64,000 bases of DNA, taken from Rossellomorea aquimaris. Lineage in GTDB: Bacteria > Bacillota > Bacilli > Bacillales > Bacillaceae_B. Made by a program: the position numbers and the translations under genes. Position 1 is the stretch's first letter. Each line of letters starts with the position of its first letter. This document shows, piece by piece, positions 1 through 7,711 of the stretch. The notes under the pieces were generated by a model that saw only the letters and a program-made list of their open reading frames with translations, searched no databases and was not told where the DNA came from. The stretch lies in contig NZ_VTEX01000002.1 of NCBI RefSeq assembly GCF_008180865.1, positions 992,001 to 1,056,000 on the forward strand. The letters run 5' to 3'.

Positions 1-260
1 CGCACCTACAACGAAATGTCCTAATTACTCTTTATAACAGCTTGATTGCCCGATTTCCCCGTCCCCCCCCCTTAACTGTAAATATTAGTCGTTTCACTAA
101 CTCAAATGGTTTCAATTTCACTATTAAAAAAAGTGCCGTTTCAAAACAGCCCTTAATTTTATGTGTTTCACCACATGACGTAATATTACGGTCTTAAACA
201 ACCGTTTAACCCTTTCTACCTTGTCAGACCAACAACTTTCTCTCTTAATCAAACGTTTGT
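1..260. other. Edge intergenic stretch, no gene recognised
   Basis: No convincing gene is seen. A 5-prime-truncated plus-strand reading frame could end at 22-24, but too little is visible to call it. The stretch holds a run of nine C residues near 64-72 and a 12-bp perfect palindrome, CGTAATATTACG, at 179-190. That palindrome loosely resembles half-sites of Zur-type operators but lacks the central spacer base and does not precede a gene in this window. Confidence 0.4.
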
Positions 261-587
261 TTAGTTGTCTAACATCTTCACCAGACGGGACAACTGGCTA
301 TGTAACTCGTCAATTGGAACGAACCTGGCCTTCCTGAACATTTCTTTACCATCTACAAAAACGATGACGACCGGGACAGTGAAGATGGAGAATTCACCTG
401 CTATTTCCGGTATTTCTTCTGCATCCGCATGAATGGACCTCACATCTTGAAACTCTTCCAATACTCCTTTCACTTGTGGCAAAAGAGAGTGACAAACAGA
501 GCAATTGGGTCTTGAAATGTATAGTAAACTCAGCTTTTCTGCAGCAAGTGTAGCATTGATGGATTCTAAAGAATGAACTTCTTCCAT
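261..587 (-). CDS. Thioredoxin-like family protein
   Basis: A 108-residue protein about the size of a single thioredoxin fold. A CSVC dithiol (CxxC) motif lies at about residues 29-32 after a hydrophobic beta strand (LLYISRPN). The later segment IFTVPVVIVFVDG carries the cis-Pro (TVP) and the following strand typical of thioredoxins. No signal peptide is visible, so it probably acts in the cytoplasm as a disulfide oxidoreductase or redox partner; the substrate is unknown. ATG start with an AAGGAGAT ribosome site about 8 nt upstream. It is divergent from the YflT-like stress gene, and a GGGTAT sigma-B-type -10 element faces it, so it may also be a stress gene (inference). Confidence 0.8.
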   Translation of the reverse strand: MEEVHSLESINATLAAEKLSLLYISRPNCSVCHSLLPQVKGVLEEFQDVRSIHADAEEIPEIAGEFSIFTVPVVIVFVDGKEMFRKARFVPIDELHSQLSRLVKMLDN

Positions 588-629
588 ATCTTGAGATCTC
601 CTTTCTTGGATTACACATTACTAATAGGT

Positions 630-653
630 ATACCCACATCTCCACAGGTTTAC
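630..653 (-). promoter_or_regulatory. Possible sigma-B promoter for the thioredoxin-like gene
   Basis: On the minus strand a perfect GGGTAT -10 (plus 630-635) lies 12 nt downstream of GTAAAC (plus 648-653). The -10 matches the sigma-B consensus but the -35 only 3 of 6. The same six bases act as the -35 of the better plus-strand promoter, so the two would share one element. Confidence 0.35.
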
Positions 654-673
654 CATTGCTAATCCATGGGAAA
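648..673 (+). promoter_or_regulatory. Sigma-B type promoter of the YflT-like gene
   Basis: GTTTAC at 648-653, a 14-nt spacer, then GGGAAA at 668-673 matches the general-stress sigma-B consensus (GTTTAA-N12-15-GGGWAW). It lies about 43 nt before the TTG start of a family (YflT) known in B. subtilis as a general stress protein, which supports the call. Confidence 0.65.
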
Positions 674-715
674 AGATAAACGACAGTACAATTTAAATGA
701 TGGAGGAGACCTGAA

Positions 716-1039
716 TTGAAACCGACTGTTAAGGAATTTTATGACGATAAGGAATTAATTACAGAAGTTGAAAAGCTTTCTTCTCAAGGTATCGATAAAC
801 ATAATCTTTATGTATTATCCCATGATGATGACCGGACGGACAGAGTAGCTGATCGCGCTGACGCCAATGAAATTGGTGTAAAGGAAACAGGGATAGGGAC
901 TGCAGTAGGGAACATGATCCTGAAAAAAGGTGACGAACTCCGAAACAAGCTGATGGAAGTTGGATTTTCTCACGAAGAAGCGGATCAGTACGAAGAAAAG
1001 CTCGATGAAGGAAAGATTTTATTGATTGTTAAAAACTGA
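716..1039 (+). CDS. General stress protein, YflT family
   Basis: A 107-residue acidic soluble protein resembling the heat-induced stress protein YflT family. The N-terminal half has the pattern VKEFYDDKELITEVEKLSSQGI followed by a strand (NLYVLSHDDDRTD), and the C-terminal half has a helix ending in GKILLIVKN. Its biochemical role is unknown. The start is TTG at 716, chosen because GGAGGA lies 8 nt upstream and no ATG fits. It is a monocistron with its own sigma-B-like promoter (648-673) and a hairpin terminator at 1059-1084, consistent with the general stress regulon. Confidence 0.8.
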   Translation: MKPTVKEFYDDKELITEVEKLSSQGIDKHNLYVLSHDDDRTDRVADRADANEIGVKETGIGTAVGNMILKKGDELRNKLMEVGFSHEEADQYEEKLDEGKILLIVKN

Positions 1040-1058
1040 CCTGATAGAGAAATGACTT

Positions 1059-1084
1059 AGGATGATTCCCAGGAATCATCCTTT
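1059..1084. terminator. Bidirectional hairpin terminator
   Basis: AGGATGATTCC (1059-1069) pairs with GGAATCATCCT (1072-1082), followed by a short T run. It sits between converging genes and overlaps the last codons of the phosphatase gene. Confidence 0.65.
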
Positions 1085-1618
1085 TCTGTCTTGAAATACA
1101 TATAGCTTCCCGTTTGAAGGTCTTCTAAACTTAGGGCCTCTAAACCCACGTTTTATAAGCTCTTTTCTCATAAATATCATAATCCCGCCATGGCCTACAA
1201 TGAGAACGTCCTCACCCTCTTGTATGATCGCATCGACAATCGCGTTGATTCTTTTAAGGATCTCTTTCTTACTTTCAGGCTGAGAACGATGATTAAACCA
1301 ACAGGCTACTCTGATCATAAATAAATGTAAAAACAGTGGAAGCTTTCTCCTGGAACTGAATAAGGGAGATAGCCTGATTTCACGCAGTTCCTTCAACGAT
1401 ACGATATCCCCTGCATAGACTTCTCGTGCGGTTACTTCTGCCCTGGCTAAGTCACTTGCATAGCACTTCTTCCATTCAATATCATGAAGATCCACCTCGT
1501 TCTCTTCTACATCAGACTCATCGTACTCTTCTACCCACTTCATTAATTCTTCGGATGTCACAAATCTATCAGGATATCCTCTTGTTACTTTAAAGTGTCT
1601 CACAAGCCCAATCTTCAC
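1076..1618 (-). CDS. Histidine phosphatase superfamily protein
   Basis: A 180-residue protein of the phosphoglycerate-mutase-like histidine phosphatase fold. The N terminus has the catalytic RH motif (LVRHFKV, His at about residue 8; the usual RHG is RHF here) and the C-terminal third has VLIVGHGGIM, supplying the second catalytic His. The residues between (YASDLARAEVTAREV) match the usual phosphate-pocket helix. The substrate cannot be told from sequence. The start is GTG at 1618, preceded by GGGGG. It converges with the YflT-like gene and shares its terminator region. Confidence 0.8.
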   Translation of the reverse strand: MKIGLVRHFKVTRGYPDRFVTSEELMKWVEEYDESDVEENEVDLHDIEWKKCYASDLARAEVTAREVYAGDIVSLKELREIRLSPLFSSRRKLPLFLHLFMIRVACWFNHRSQPESKKEILKRINAIVDAIIQEGEDVLIVGHGGIMIFMRKELIKRGFRGPKFRRPSNGKLYVFQDRKG

Positions 1619-1660
1619 ACTTTCGCCCCCTTCACTACCATTATACTATTTTTGGAAATA

Positions 1661-1688
1661 AAAAAAGCATGCGATCTAAGCCGCATGC
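1661..1688 (-). terminator. Terminator of the ZIP transporter gene
   Basis: On the minus strand GCATGCG and CGCATGC (plus 1682-1688 and 1667-1673) pair around an 8-nt loop and run into a T tract (plus 1661-1666), directly after the stop codon of the upstream gene. Confidence 0.75.
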
Positions 1689-1697
1689 TCACTTTTA

Positions 1698-2513
1698 TTA
1701 ACCTAAAGATACGTCCAGAATCATCATCACTACAAATCCAAGCATGAGTCCCAGTGTGGCCAAGTCTGTACTTCCAGAGGATTGAGACTCCGGGATCAGC
1801 TCTTCTACTACCACGAAAATCATGGCACCTGCAGCAAATGCCAGTGCGTAAGGAAGCAACGGCTGCACTAATAGGACAGCAGCTGCACCAATTACGGCAG
1901 CAATGGGTTCAACGATGGCAGAAAGCTGACCATAGTTGAAGGACCTCAGACGTGACATTCCTTCTCCGCGCAATGGAATGGACAGTGCTGCCCCTTCAGG
2001 CATGTTCTGAATTCCAATTCCGATTGCAAGCCCGATCGCCCCTACCAATGTTGCGTCACCAAGTCCCATAGACGCAGCCCCAAAAGCCACACCGATGGCT
2101 AAACCTTCAGGAATGTTATGAAGGGTGATTGCAAGAAATAGTAGGGTTGATTTTTTAAATTTAGTAGGAGGTCCCTCGGCTTTTTCCGCTGAGTTCCCGA
2201 GATGCAAATGAGGTACTACAAAATCCAGCAGTCTAATAAAAAGGCCGCCAAGTAAAAAGCCGATAGCAGGGGCGAGCCAAGGAATCTGACCATTTTGCTC
2301 ACTGAACTCTATAGAAGGAGCAAGAAGTGACCAAAACGATGCCGCTATCATGACACCTGCGGCAAACCCGAGCATCATATTCAATGTATGTTTTTCAATT
2401 TTGGTAAAGAAAAAAACCGATGCCGCCCCCAGCGCGGTTAACCCCCAGGTTAGCGTACCTCCAAACAGTGCCTGCACAGCTGGATTGAATCCACTTAACC
2501 AATCTATGAACAT
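1698..2513 (-). CDS. ZIP family divalent metal transporter
   Basis: A 271-residue integral membrane protein with about eight hydrophobic segments and the ZIP signature: HNIPEGLAIG at residues 132-141 (TM4) and NMPEGAALS at 170-178 (TM5), the two helices that build the binuclear metal site. A further acidic motif, EELIPE, is near residue 237. The short loop after TM3 carries PHLHLG (101-106), a possible cytosolic metal-binding loop. It probably imports Zn or another divalent cation across the plasma membrane; this subgroup (GufA/ZupT-like) is broad in specificity. ATG start after GGAGGAGAGGG. Single gene with its own terminator. No Zur or MntR box was identified upstream. Confidence 0.88.
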   Translation of the reverse strand: MFIDWLSGFNPAVQALFGGTLTWGLTALGAASVFFFTKIEKHTLNMMLGFAAGVMIAASFWSLLAPSIEFSEQNGQIPWLAPAIGFLLGGLFIRLLDFVVPHLHLGNSAEKAEGPPTKFKKSTLLFLAITLHNIPEGLAIGVAFGAASMGLGDATLVGAIGLAIGIGIQNMPEGAALSIPLRGEGMSRLRSFNYGQLSAIVEPIAAVIGAAAVLLVQPLLPYALAFAAGAMIFVVVEELIPESQSSGSTDLATLGLMLGFVVMMILDVSLG

Positions 2514-2693
2514 GCAAACCCTCTCCTCCGATCAACAATTTTGAATACTACCATCTTGCATCAAGGAAACTTTCTTTGTCAAAGGAAATGTCATACTACC
2601 TATTATCATAGCCCATCATTTTTCTATATATATGTCATTCATATCAAATTGTGTATTCATCATTTATACTTCCAAACTTCCATACAGGGTATA

Positions 2694-3034
2694 CCCAAAA
2701 GCGGAGGCGGCTCGTTCAGCCCCGACAAGCATAAGGTGAATGGGCCTGGAAGGCGGCCTTTGCCTTCTTGGTCCATTTATCTTATGACCTCGAGGGGCTA
2801 GCCGCCGGAGCTGGATGAACCCAAAAGCGGAGGCGGCTCGTTCAGCCCCGACAAGCATAAGATGGATGGGCCTGGAAGGCGCCCTTTGCCTTCTTGGTCC
2901 ATTTATCTTATGACCTCGAGGGGCTAGCCGCCGGAGCTGGATGAACCCAAAAGCGGAGGCGGCTCGTTCAGCCCCGACAAGCATAAGATGGATGGGCCTG
3001 GAAGGCGCCCTTTGCCTTCTTGGCCATTTATCTT
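2694..3034. repeat. Tandem array, 2.7 copies of a 126-bp palindromic repeat
   Basis: Units begin with CCCAAAAGCGG at 2694, 2820 and 2946, an exact 126-bp period; the third unit is truncated at about 3034. Copies are nearly identical. Each unit folds on itself: AGCCCCGACAAGCATAAGAT pairs with the later segment starting ATCTTATGACC and ending GGGGCT, the outer GGCGGCT pairs with AGCCGCC, and an inner GGAAGGC pairs with GCCTTC. The GC-rich composition differs from the flanks. Because 126 is divisible by three, spurious long open frames cross the array on both strands. Similar GC-rich palindromes are dispersed in Bacillaceae genomes as I recall. The remaining gap from 2514 to 3159 holds no gene. 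Confidence 0.9.
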
Positions 3035-3134
3035 AATTTTTGCACTGCATCCCATATCAAATATTTTTCATTTCCCCTCTTCCCAAATTGCCAGAAGTTG
3101 TTATATACTTTAACTGTATTAAGACACATAGTAC

Positions 3135-3146
3135 ACTGTATACAGT
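3135..3146. promoter_or_regulatory. Palindromic candidate operator before the GntR gene
   Basis: ACTGTATACAGT is a 12-bp perfect palindrome just upstream of the ribosome site of the GntR-type regulator. YtrA-type GntR proteins bind such inverted repeats in their own promoters, so autoregulation is likely. No experimental support is available from sequence alone. Confidence 0.45.
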
Positions 3147-3159
3147 TGGGAGGGTGGAT

Positions 3160-3555
3160 ATGTTTGAGCTTGATTTAAGAAGTCGAAAGCCCATTTATGA
3201 ACAATTAGTCGAGAAATTAAAAGAGTTAATCATTAATGAGGTGTTGAAGCCTGACGAACAATTGCCTTCCGTTCGTGCCTTGGCTCAGCAGCTGACCATA
3301 AATCCAAACACAATCCAAAAAGCTTATAGGGAACTTGAAACCCAAGGGTACATTTATTCTGTGAAAGGACGGGGGAGCTTTGTTAATCCATCAAGTCACA
3401 TTCGAAACGCGGAGAAAATCATGAAAGTAAAAGAAGAGTTGTCTAAACTATTGTCTGAAGCACTGTATTTAGGAATCACGCCTGAAGATTTAAAGCAGAT
3501 GATTGCTGACATCGAGGCATCGGTAGGAGGGAATCAAGCTGATGATAGAGATTAA
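3160..3555 (+). CDS. GntR family transcriptional regulator, YtrA subfamily
   Basis: A 131-residue regulator. Residues 1-70 form the GntR winged helix-turn-helix (PIYEQLVEKLKELI, LPSVRALAQQLTINPNTIQKAYRELE, then the wing GYIYSVKGRGSFV). The short C-terminal tail of about 50 residues, with no large effector domain, is typical of the YtrA subfamily that controls adjacent ABC transporter genes. ATG at 3160 was chosen over an earlier in-frame start because GGGAGGGTGG precedes it. It overlaps the next gene by 14 nt, so regulator and transporter are co-translated. A palindrome at 3135-3146 is the likely operator. Confidence 0.88.
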   Translation: MFELDLRSRKPIYEQLVEKLKELIINEVLKPDEQLPSVRALAQQLTINPNTIQKAYRELETQGYIYSVKGRGSFVNPSSHIRNAEKIMKVKEELSKLLSEALYLGITPEDLKQMIADIEASVGGNQADDRD

Positions 3556-4444
3556 ATCATTAAGTAAATCCTTTGAAGGTACTAAAATCATTCATGACGT
3601 TTCCTTCTCTGTTCAAAAAGGATCAATCTATGGATTGCTCGGATCGAATGGTGCAGGAAAAACGACACTACTCAAATCCATTTCCGGGGTTCTCAAGCCC
3701 GAAAGCGGTGACATTTATTTAAAAGATCAACCGGTCTTTGAGAATGTCCCAACGAAAGAAACCTTGGTATTCATTCCTGATCAACCATTTTTCTTTGCTC
3801 ACTATACCTTAAATCAAATGGCAAAATTTTATCAAAACTCCTATAGCCGTTGGGATGAGCATCAATATAAATCACTAACCGGCCTATTTGGGGTAGATCC
3901 TCACAAAAAGCTGCATAAATTTTCGAAAGGCGTCCAACGTCAAGCAGCTTTCATTCTTGCATTATCAACTCAGCCGGATGTGCTCATTATGGACGAACCC
4001 CTAGACGGATTAGACCCTGTCGTTCGTAAGAAGGTAAAAAGCGTACTGATCACAGAAGTTGCAAACCGGGAGATGACTTTACTTATCTCCTCTCATAACC
4101 TGCGTGAAGTGGAAGATATTTGTGATCATATCGGAATTTTGCATCAAGGAAGATTTTTACTGGAGAAAGAGCTTGATGATTTGAAATCCGGGATTCATAA
4201 GATTCAGTTGGCCTTCAAAGGCGAGATGCCTCAAAAGATCTTTACTGAGCTTGACCTTCTGCACGAAGAGACCAGGGGAAGCGTGTCCCTCTGCATCGTA
4301 AGAGGTGACGAACAACATGTGAGAAGCATGATCCAGCCTTATCATCCGGTGATTTTCGATATGTTACCATTGACCCTTGAGGAAATATTTGTTTATGAAA
4401 TGGAGGACGTCGGATATGCCATCCAAAACATCATGGATCAATAA
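3542..4444 (+). CDS. ABC transporter ATP-binding protein
   Basis: A 300-residue ATPase. Walker A is GSNGAGKTT (about residues 34-42), the signature is a degenerate FSKGVQRQ in place of LSGGQ, Walker B plus catalytic Glu is VLIMDEPLDGLDP, and the switch His is in SSH. The last 80 residues are an extra C-terminal domain of unknown role. With the GntR regulator upstream and the membrane protein downstream (29-nt overlap), it forms a YtrABC-like cassette. Such cassettes in Bacillus respond to cell-wall antibiotics or export unknown substrates; the substrate here is not known. Confidence 0.88.
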   Translation: MIEIKSLSKSFEGTKIIHDVSFSVQKGSIYGLLGSNGAGKTTLLKSISGVLKPESGDIYLKDQPVFENVPTKETLVFIPDQPFFFAHYTLNQMAKFYQNSYSRWDEHQYKSLTGLFGVDPHKKLHKFSKGVQRQAAFILALSTQPDVLIMDEPLDGLDPVVRKKVKSVLITEVANREMTLLISSHNLREVEDICDHIGILHQGRFLLEKELDDLKSGIHKIQLAFKGEMPQKIFTELDLLHEETRGSVSLCIVRGDEQHVRSMIQPYHPVIFDMLPLTLEEIFVYEMEDVGYAIQNIMDQ

Positions 4445-6386
4445 GGAAGTCATCATTCAAAGCCTTCGGAATGTTGGGTGGGTAGGGATCGTTTACTTTA
4501 TCGGACTTCTCTTTTCTTTGCCAGTTGACGTTATCGGTAAACTATCTAACGACAATCAGCCCTATCCGGTTGCCATTTATGAAAACCTGTTTAAAATGCA
4601 ATACCCGATACAAATGGGTTTGATGCTGTTCGTTCCAGTCATTCTATCTCTTTTCCTTTTCCGATATTTACATGTAAAGCAGGCTGCAGACTTCATGCAT
4701 AGCCTTCCACTGACACGCAGCAAATTATTTTTTCATTTTACCGTTACAGGATTCGTCATTCTCATCCTGCCAATTGTACTGAATACAGCGATTTTACTTT
4801 CCCTTTATTCATTTACGGATCTTCAGCAATTTATTGATGTTCAAGATATTTTCATCTGGTGCGGCATCACGATCCTAATGAACATCCTTCTGTTCACAGC
4901 CGCTACCTTTGTAGCCATGATAACAGGACTGACAGCTGTACAGGGAGCTATGACTTACATCCTGCTCTTATTACCAGCTGGAATGTTTATGCTCGTATGC
5001 TTTAGCCTGAAAAATCTTTTATACGGTTTTCCAGAGGATTATTTTTTCAATATCAAAATTGAACAATATTCCCCTGTCATCAAGGCCGTATATCTTGAGA
5101 ATAAAATCTTTGCCGGATTAGATGTGACACTGTTCATAGCTATCACTCTCCTACTCTATGTTTTATCGTATGTATTGTATAAAACGAGAAAAGTAGAAGC
5201 AGCGTCACTTGCCATTGTATTTCCTGTCCTCCGCCCCCTGTTCAAATATGGAGTCGCTTTCTGTTTCATGCTGGTCGGCGGCATGTACTTTAATGGAATC
5301 TATCAAGAGACGGGATGGACCATATTCGGCTATTTTATAGGATCATTCATTGGCTATTATCTTGCAGAAATGGTTTTACAAAAACATTGGAGAGTGTTCC
5401 GCCATTGGAAGGGCTTTGCCGGGTTTGCCGTGGCCATCTCTCTTATCGGTTTATTCATTCAGTTCGATTTATTTCAATATGAAAAGAAGATTCCTGAATT
5501 GGAAGATATAGGAAAAGTTCATGTGAGCCCAAGCTATTATTCCTTGACGGACAATCCAGAATCACTCATTGAAGAACCATTTATAAGCAAACCTAAAACA
5601 ATTGAAGCGGTTCTGAATCTTCATGAAGAAATCGTTAACAACCAAGATCAGAACAAAGCAACTCCTGAGGATAGCGAGCAAATCTTTTTCTATTACAAAA
5701 TGAAAGATGGCAGTAAGCTGGTGAGGAACTATCAAGTGAATATAGACAAATTCAAACCCCAGTATGCTTCACTTTATGAAATGAAAAATTATAAAGAAAC
5801 GACGGAGCAGATCTTCTCAGTTAATTCAAGCAAGGTAGACAAACTATCGATATATTCTGATATGGGAAATAGACAGAGTATTAGCATTGTCGATCCGGAA
5901 CAAATCAATGAAGCCATCGGGATTTTAAAAGAAGAAACCTATAATGATACGTTTGATGACCGTGACAGAGTGAACCTCTATAACGTTGAATTACTTCTTT
6001 CAGAGAATCAATGGATCCATGTCGGGGTACGTAATAACGATAAGAAATTCGAATCCTGGCTACAGGAGAATGGTTACCTGGAAGATATAAGGATGGCTGC
6101 ATCTGATGTTGAGTGGATGTACGTGATCGATCAAGAGCGTTACCGTAACCGTCTGTTCAACGTCATGGATCCAGATACCGAAGCCCTGGAGTTAAAGAAA
6201 GAAAACAAAGGAATTGAAATAGAGGATCCCACACACGTTGAAGCCATCATGGATCAACTCGTATACAACCAGATGACCAATGAATATATGGTGCTCATCA
6301 AGTATAAAACCCACGGAAATGTCGAAGTGCGAGGGTTAAAGTCTGAAGATACCCCTTCATTCCTGAAGAGTAAAACGAAAAATTGA
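4416..6386 (+). CDS. ABC-2 type membrane protein with large C-terminal domain
   Basis: A 656-residue partner of the preceding ATPase. The first 350 residues contain about nine to ten hydrophobic helices, beginning VGWVGIVYFIGLLFSLPV and ending near GFAGFAVAISLIGLFIQF. The remaining 300 residues are hydrophilic, rich in Tyr, Glu and Lys, and probably face outward as one or two soluble domains. The architecture resembles Bacillus permeases annotated with a DUF6449-type domain (from memory). ATG 4416 is chosen because GGAGG lies 9 nt upstream; an earlier in-frame ATG lacks such a site. The gene is followed within 25 nt by an ECF sigma factor. Confidence 0.75.
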   Translation: MPSKTSWINKEVIIQSLRNVGWVGIVYFIGLLFSLPVDVIGKLSNDNQPYPVAIYENLFKMQYPIQMGLMLFVPVILSLFLFRYLHVKQAADFMHSLPLTRSKLFFHFTVTGFVILILPIVLNTAILLSLYSFTDLQQFIDVQDIFIWCGITILMNILLFTAATFVAMITGLTAVQGAMTYILLLLPAGMFMLVCFSLKNLLYGFPEDYFFNIKIEQYSPVIKAVYLENKIFAGLDVTLFIAITLLLYVLSYVLYKTRKVEAASLAIVFPVLRPLFKYGVAFCFMLVGGMYFNGIYQETGWTIFGYFIGSFIGYYLAEMVLQKHWRVFRHWKGFAGFAVAISLIGLFIQFDLFQYEKKIPELEDIGKVHVSPSYYSLTDNPESLIEEPFISKPKTIEAVLNLHEEIVNNQDQNKATPEDSEQIFFYYKMKDGSKLVRNYQVNIDKFKPQYASLYEMKNYKETTEQIFSVNSSKVDKLSIYSDMGNRQSISIVDPEQINEAIGILKEETYNDTFDDRDRVNLYNVELLLSENQWIHVGVRNNDKKFESWLQENGYLEDIRMAASDVEWMYVIDQERYRNRLFNVMDPDTEALELKKENKGIEIEDPTHVEAIMDQLVYNQMTNEYMVLIKYKTHGNVEVRGLKSEDTPSFLKSKTKN

Positions 6387-6411
6387 CAATGGAAAGTCGA
6401 GGTGAAGCCAT

Positions 6412-6945
6412 ATGGACACATTAAAAATGCAATCATCTCCTCTCACATTAGAGGAGATGTATGAACAATTTCATACACTGATCTATCATATCGCTTATAC
6501 GATTACAAAGGACGCTCACCTATCACAGGATATCGTTCAAGAAACCTTTCTTAAGGCCTACATCAAGATGGATACTTTACTCGATGTGACGAAAACGAAG
6601 CCCTGGCTAACTTCAATCGCAAGATGTACAGCAATCGATTTTATCCGAAAAGAATCGAAACGCAATGAAGTCTGCATGGAAGATGATGAACAGGTTCATT
6701 CCATACAGGGCGATAACCCTCTGGAAATGGAAATTGAGGCACAGTTTCTTAAGAGCAGCATCCAGGAAAATATTAAGAGGCTACCACTTTCTCAGCAGGA
6801 AGTCATGTCATTGAAAGTGGCACAGGATCTTAGTGATGGGGAGATTGCTTTAAAGCTGAACCTCTCTCCTTCTACCGTCAAAACCCGTTTTCACCGGGCA
6901 AGAAAGCAGTTGTACTCGATCGTTTATGCAAAACATACCGCATAG
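6412..6945 (+). CDS. ECF-type RNA polymerase sigma factor
   Basis: A 177-residue sigma-70 family protein with only regions 2 and 4. Region 2 covers about residues 15-80 (LIYHIAYTITKDAHLSQDIVQETFLKAY, then PWLTSIARCTAIDFIRK). Region 4 covers about 110-165 (LPLSQQEVMSLKVAQDLSDGEIALKLNLSPSTVKTRFHRARKQL). It sits 25 nt after the permease gene with GAGGTGA before its ATG, so it is probably the last gene of the GntR-ABC operon. No anti-sigma gene follows; a terminator does. How it is held inactive is unclear; control by transcription of the operon, or by the membrane protein itself, is inference. Confidence 0.85.
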   Translation: MDTLKMQSSPLTLEEMYEQFHTLIYHIAYTITKDAHLSQDIVQETFLKAYIKMDTLLDVTKTKPWLTSIARCTAIDFIRKESKRNEVCMEDDEQVHSIQGDNPLEMEIEAQFLKSSIQENIKRLPLSQQEVMSLKVAQDLSDGEIALKLNLSPSTVKTRFHRARKQLYSIVYAKHTA

Positions 6946-6947
6946 GA

Positions 6948-6975
6948 AAAGGAGCCTTGATTAAGAGGCTCCTTT
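6948..6975. terminator. Bidirectional terminator between converging operons
   Basis: AAAGGAGCC (6948-6956) and GGCTCCTTT (6967-6975) form a 9-bp stem with a 10-nt loop between the stop codons of the ECF gene and the amino-acid transporter ATPase. Confidence 0.8.
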
Positions 6976-6988
6976 AATTGTTCACCTA

Positions 6989-7711
6989 TTATAGTACCTT
7001 ACTTAAAAACGCCTGGGTTCGTTCATGTTTTGGATTACCAAAAAGCTCAGACGGTCTGTTCTCCTCCACGATATATCCGCCGTCCATAAAGATGACCCGG
7101 TCCCCGACTTCTCTGGCGAATCCCATTTCATGGGTTACGACCACCATGGTCATGCCTTCCTTCGCCAGTTGTTTCATTACTTCCAGCACCTCTCCCACCA
7201 TTTCGGGATCCAGGGCTGAAGTCGGCTCATCGAAGAGCATGATTTCAGGCTCCATGGCAAGTGCCCTTGCAATGGCGACGCGCTGCTTCTGCCCGCCTGA
7301 TAAGGAGTCAGGGTACACGTACGCTTTTTCTTTGAGTCCCACCTTATCAAGTAACTCTAATGCCTTCATCTCCGCCTTTTCCTTTTGCCACTTTCTTACC
7401 TTCATCGGTGATAGCATAATGTTCTGGATCACGGTTTTATGAGGGAAAAGGTTAAATTGTTGAAAAACCATTTCCACATGCGTTCTTACTTTATTGATAT
7501 CTGTTTGTTTGGCCGTTATATCCCGGTCTTTAATATAGACATGACCATCGGTAATCGATTCTAAAAGGTTCAAGCAACGCAGAAACGTTGATTTCCCTGA
7601 ACCCGATGGCCCTATTACTACAACTACTTCTTGAGGTTCGATATTGACGTTAATATCTTTCAATACTTCTAATTCTCCAAAGGACTTCTTAAGATTCACT
7701 GCTTTAATCAT
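6989..7711 (-). CDS. Amino-acid ABC transporter ATP-binding protein
   Basis: A 240-residue ATPase of the polar amino-acid uptake family (GlnQ/TcyC/ArtM type). Walker A is GPSGSGKST (about residues 34-42), Q-loop [10 protein letters not shown], signature [15 protein letters not shown], Walker [16 protein letters not shown], switch His in VVVTHEM. The length is normal. It is the last gene of a substrate-binding protein, permease, ATPase operon on the minus strand. Its ATG overlaps the permease stop codon (ATGA at 7708-7711), so it is normally translationally coupled to a permease gene that is frameshifted here. The amino acid transported cannot be named with certainty. Confidence 0.93.
   Translation of the reverse strand: MIKAVNLKKSFGELEVLKDINVNIEPQEVVVVIGPSGSGKSTFLRCLNLLESITDGHVYIKDRDITAKQTDINKVRTHVEMVFQQFNLFPHKTVIQNIMLSPMKVRKWQKEKAEMKALELLDKVGLKEKAYVYPDSLSGGQKQRVAIARALAMEPEIMLFDEPTSALDPEMVGEVLEVMKQLAKEGMTMVVVTHEMGFAREVGDRVIFMDGGYIVEENRPSELFGNPKHERTQAFLSKVL

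Noticed and set aside
179-190. CGTAATATTACG palindrome as a Zur box
   Set aside because: It lacks the central base of the Zur consensus and is not upstream of a gene in the window.
2664-2984. Long frames across the 126-bp tandem array (for example a repetitive 106-residue frame)
   Set aside because: The period is divisible by three, so the repeat leaves frames open on both strands; no ribosome site, and the same DNA is palindromic.
2694-3034. CRISPR array
   Set aside because: The three units are long (126 bp), contiguous and without unique spacers; no cas genes are present.
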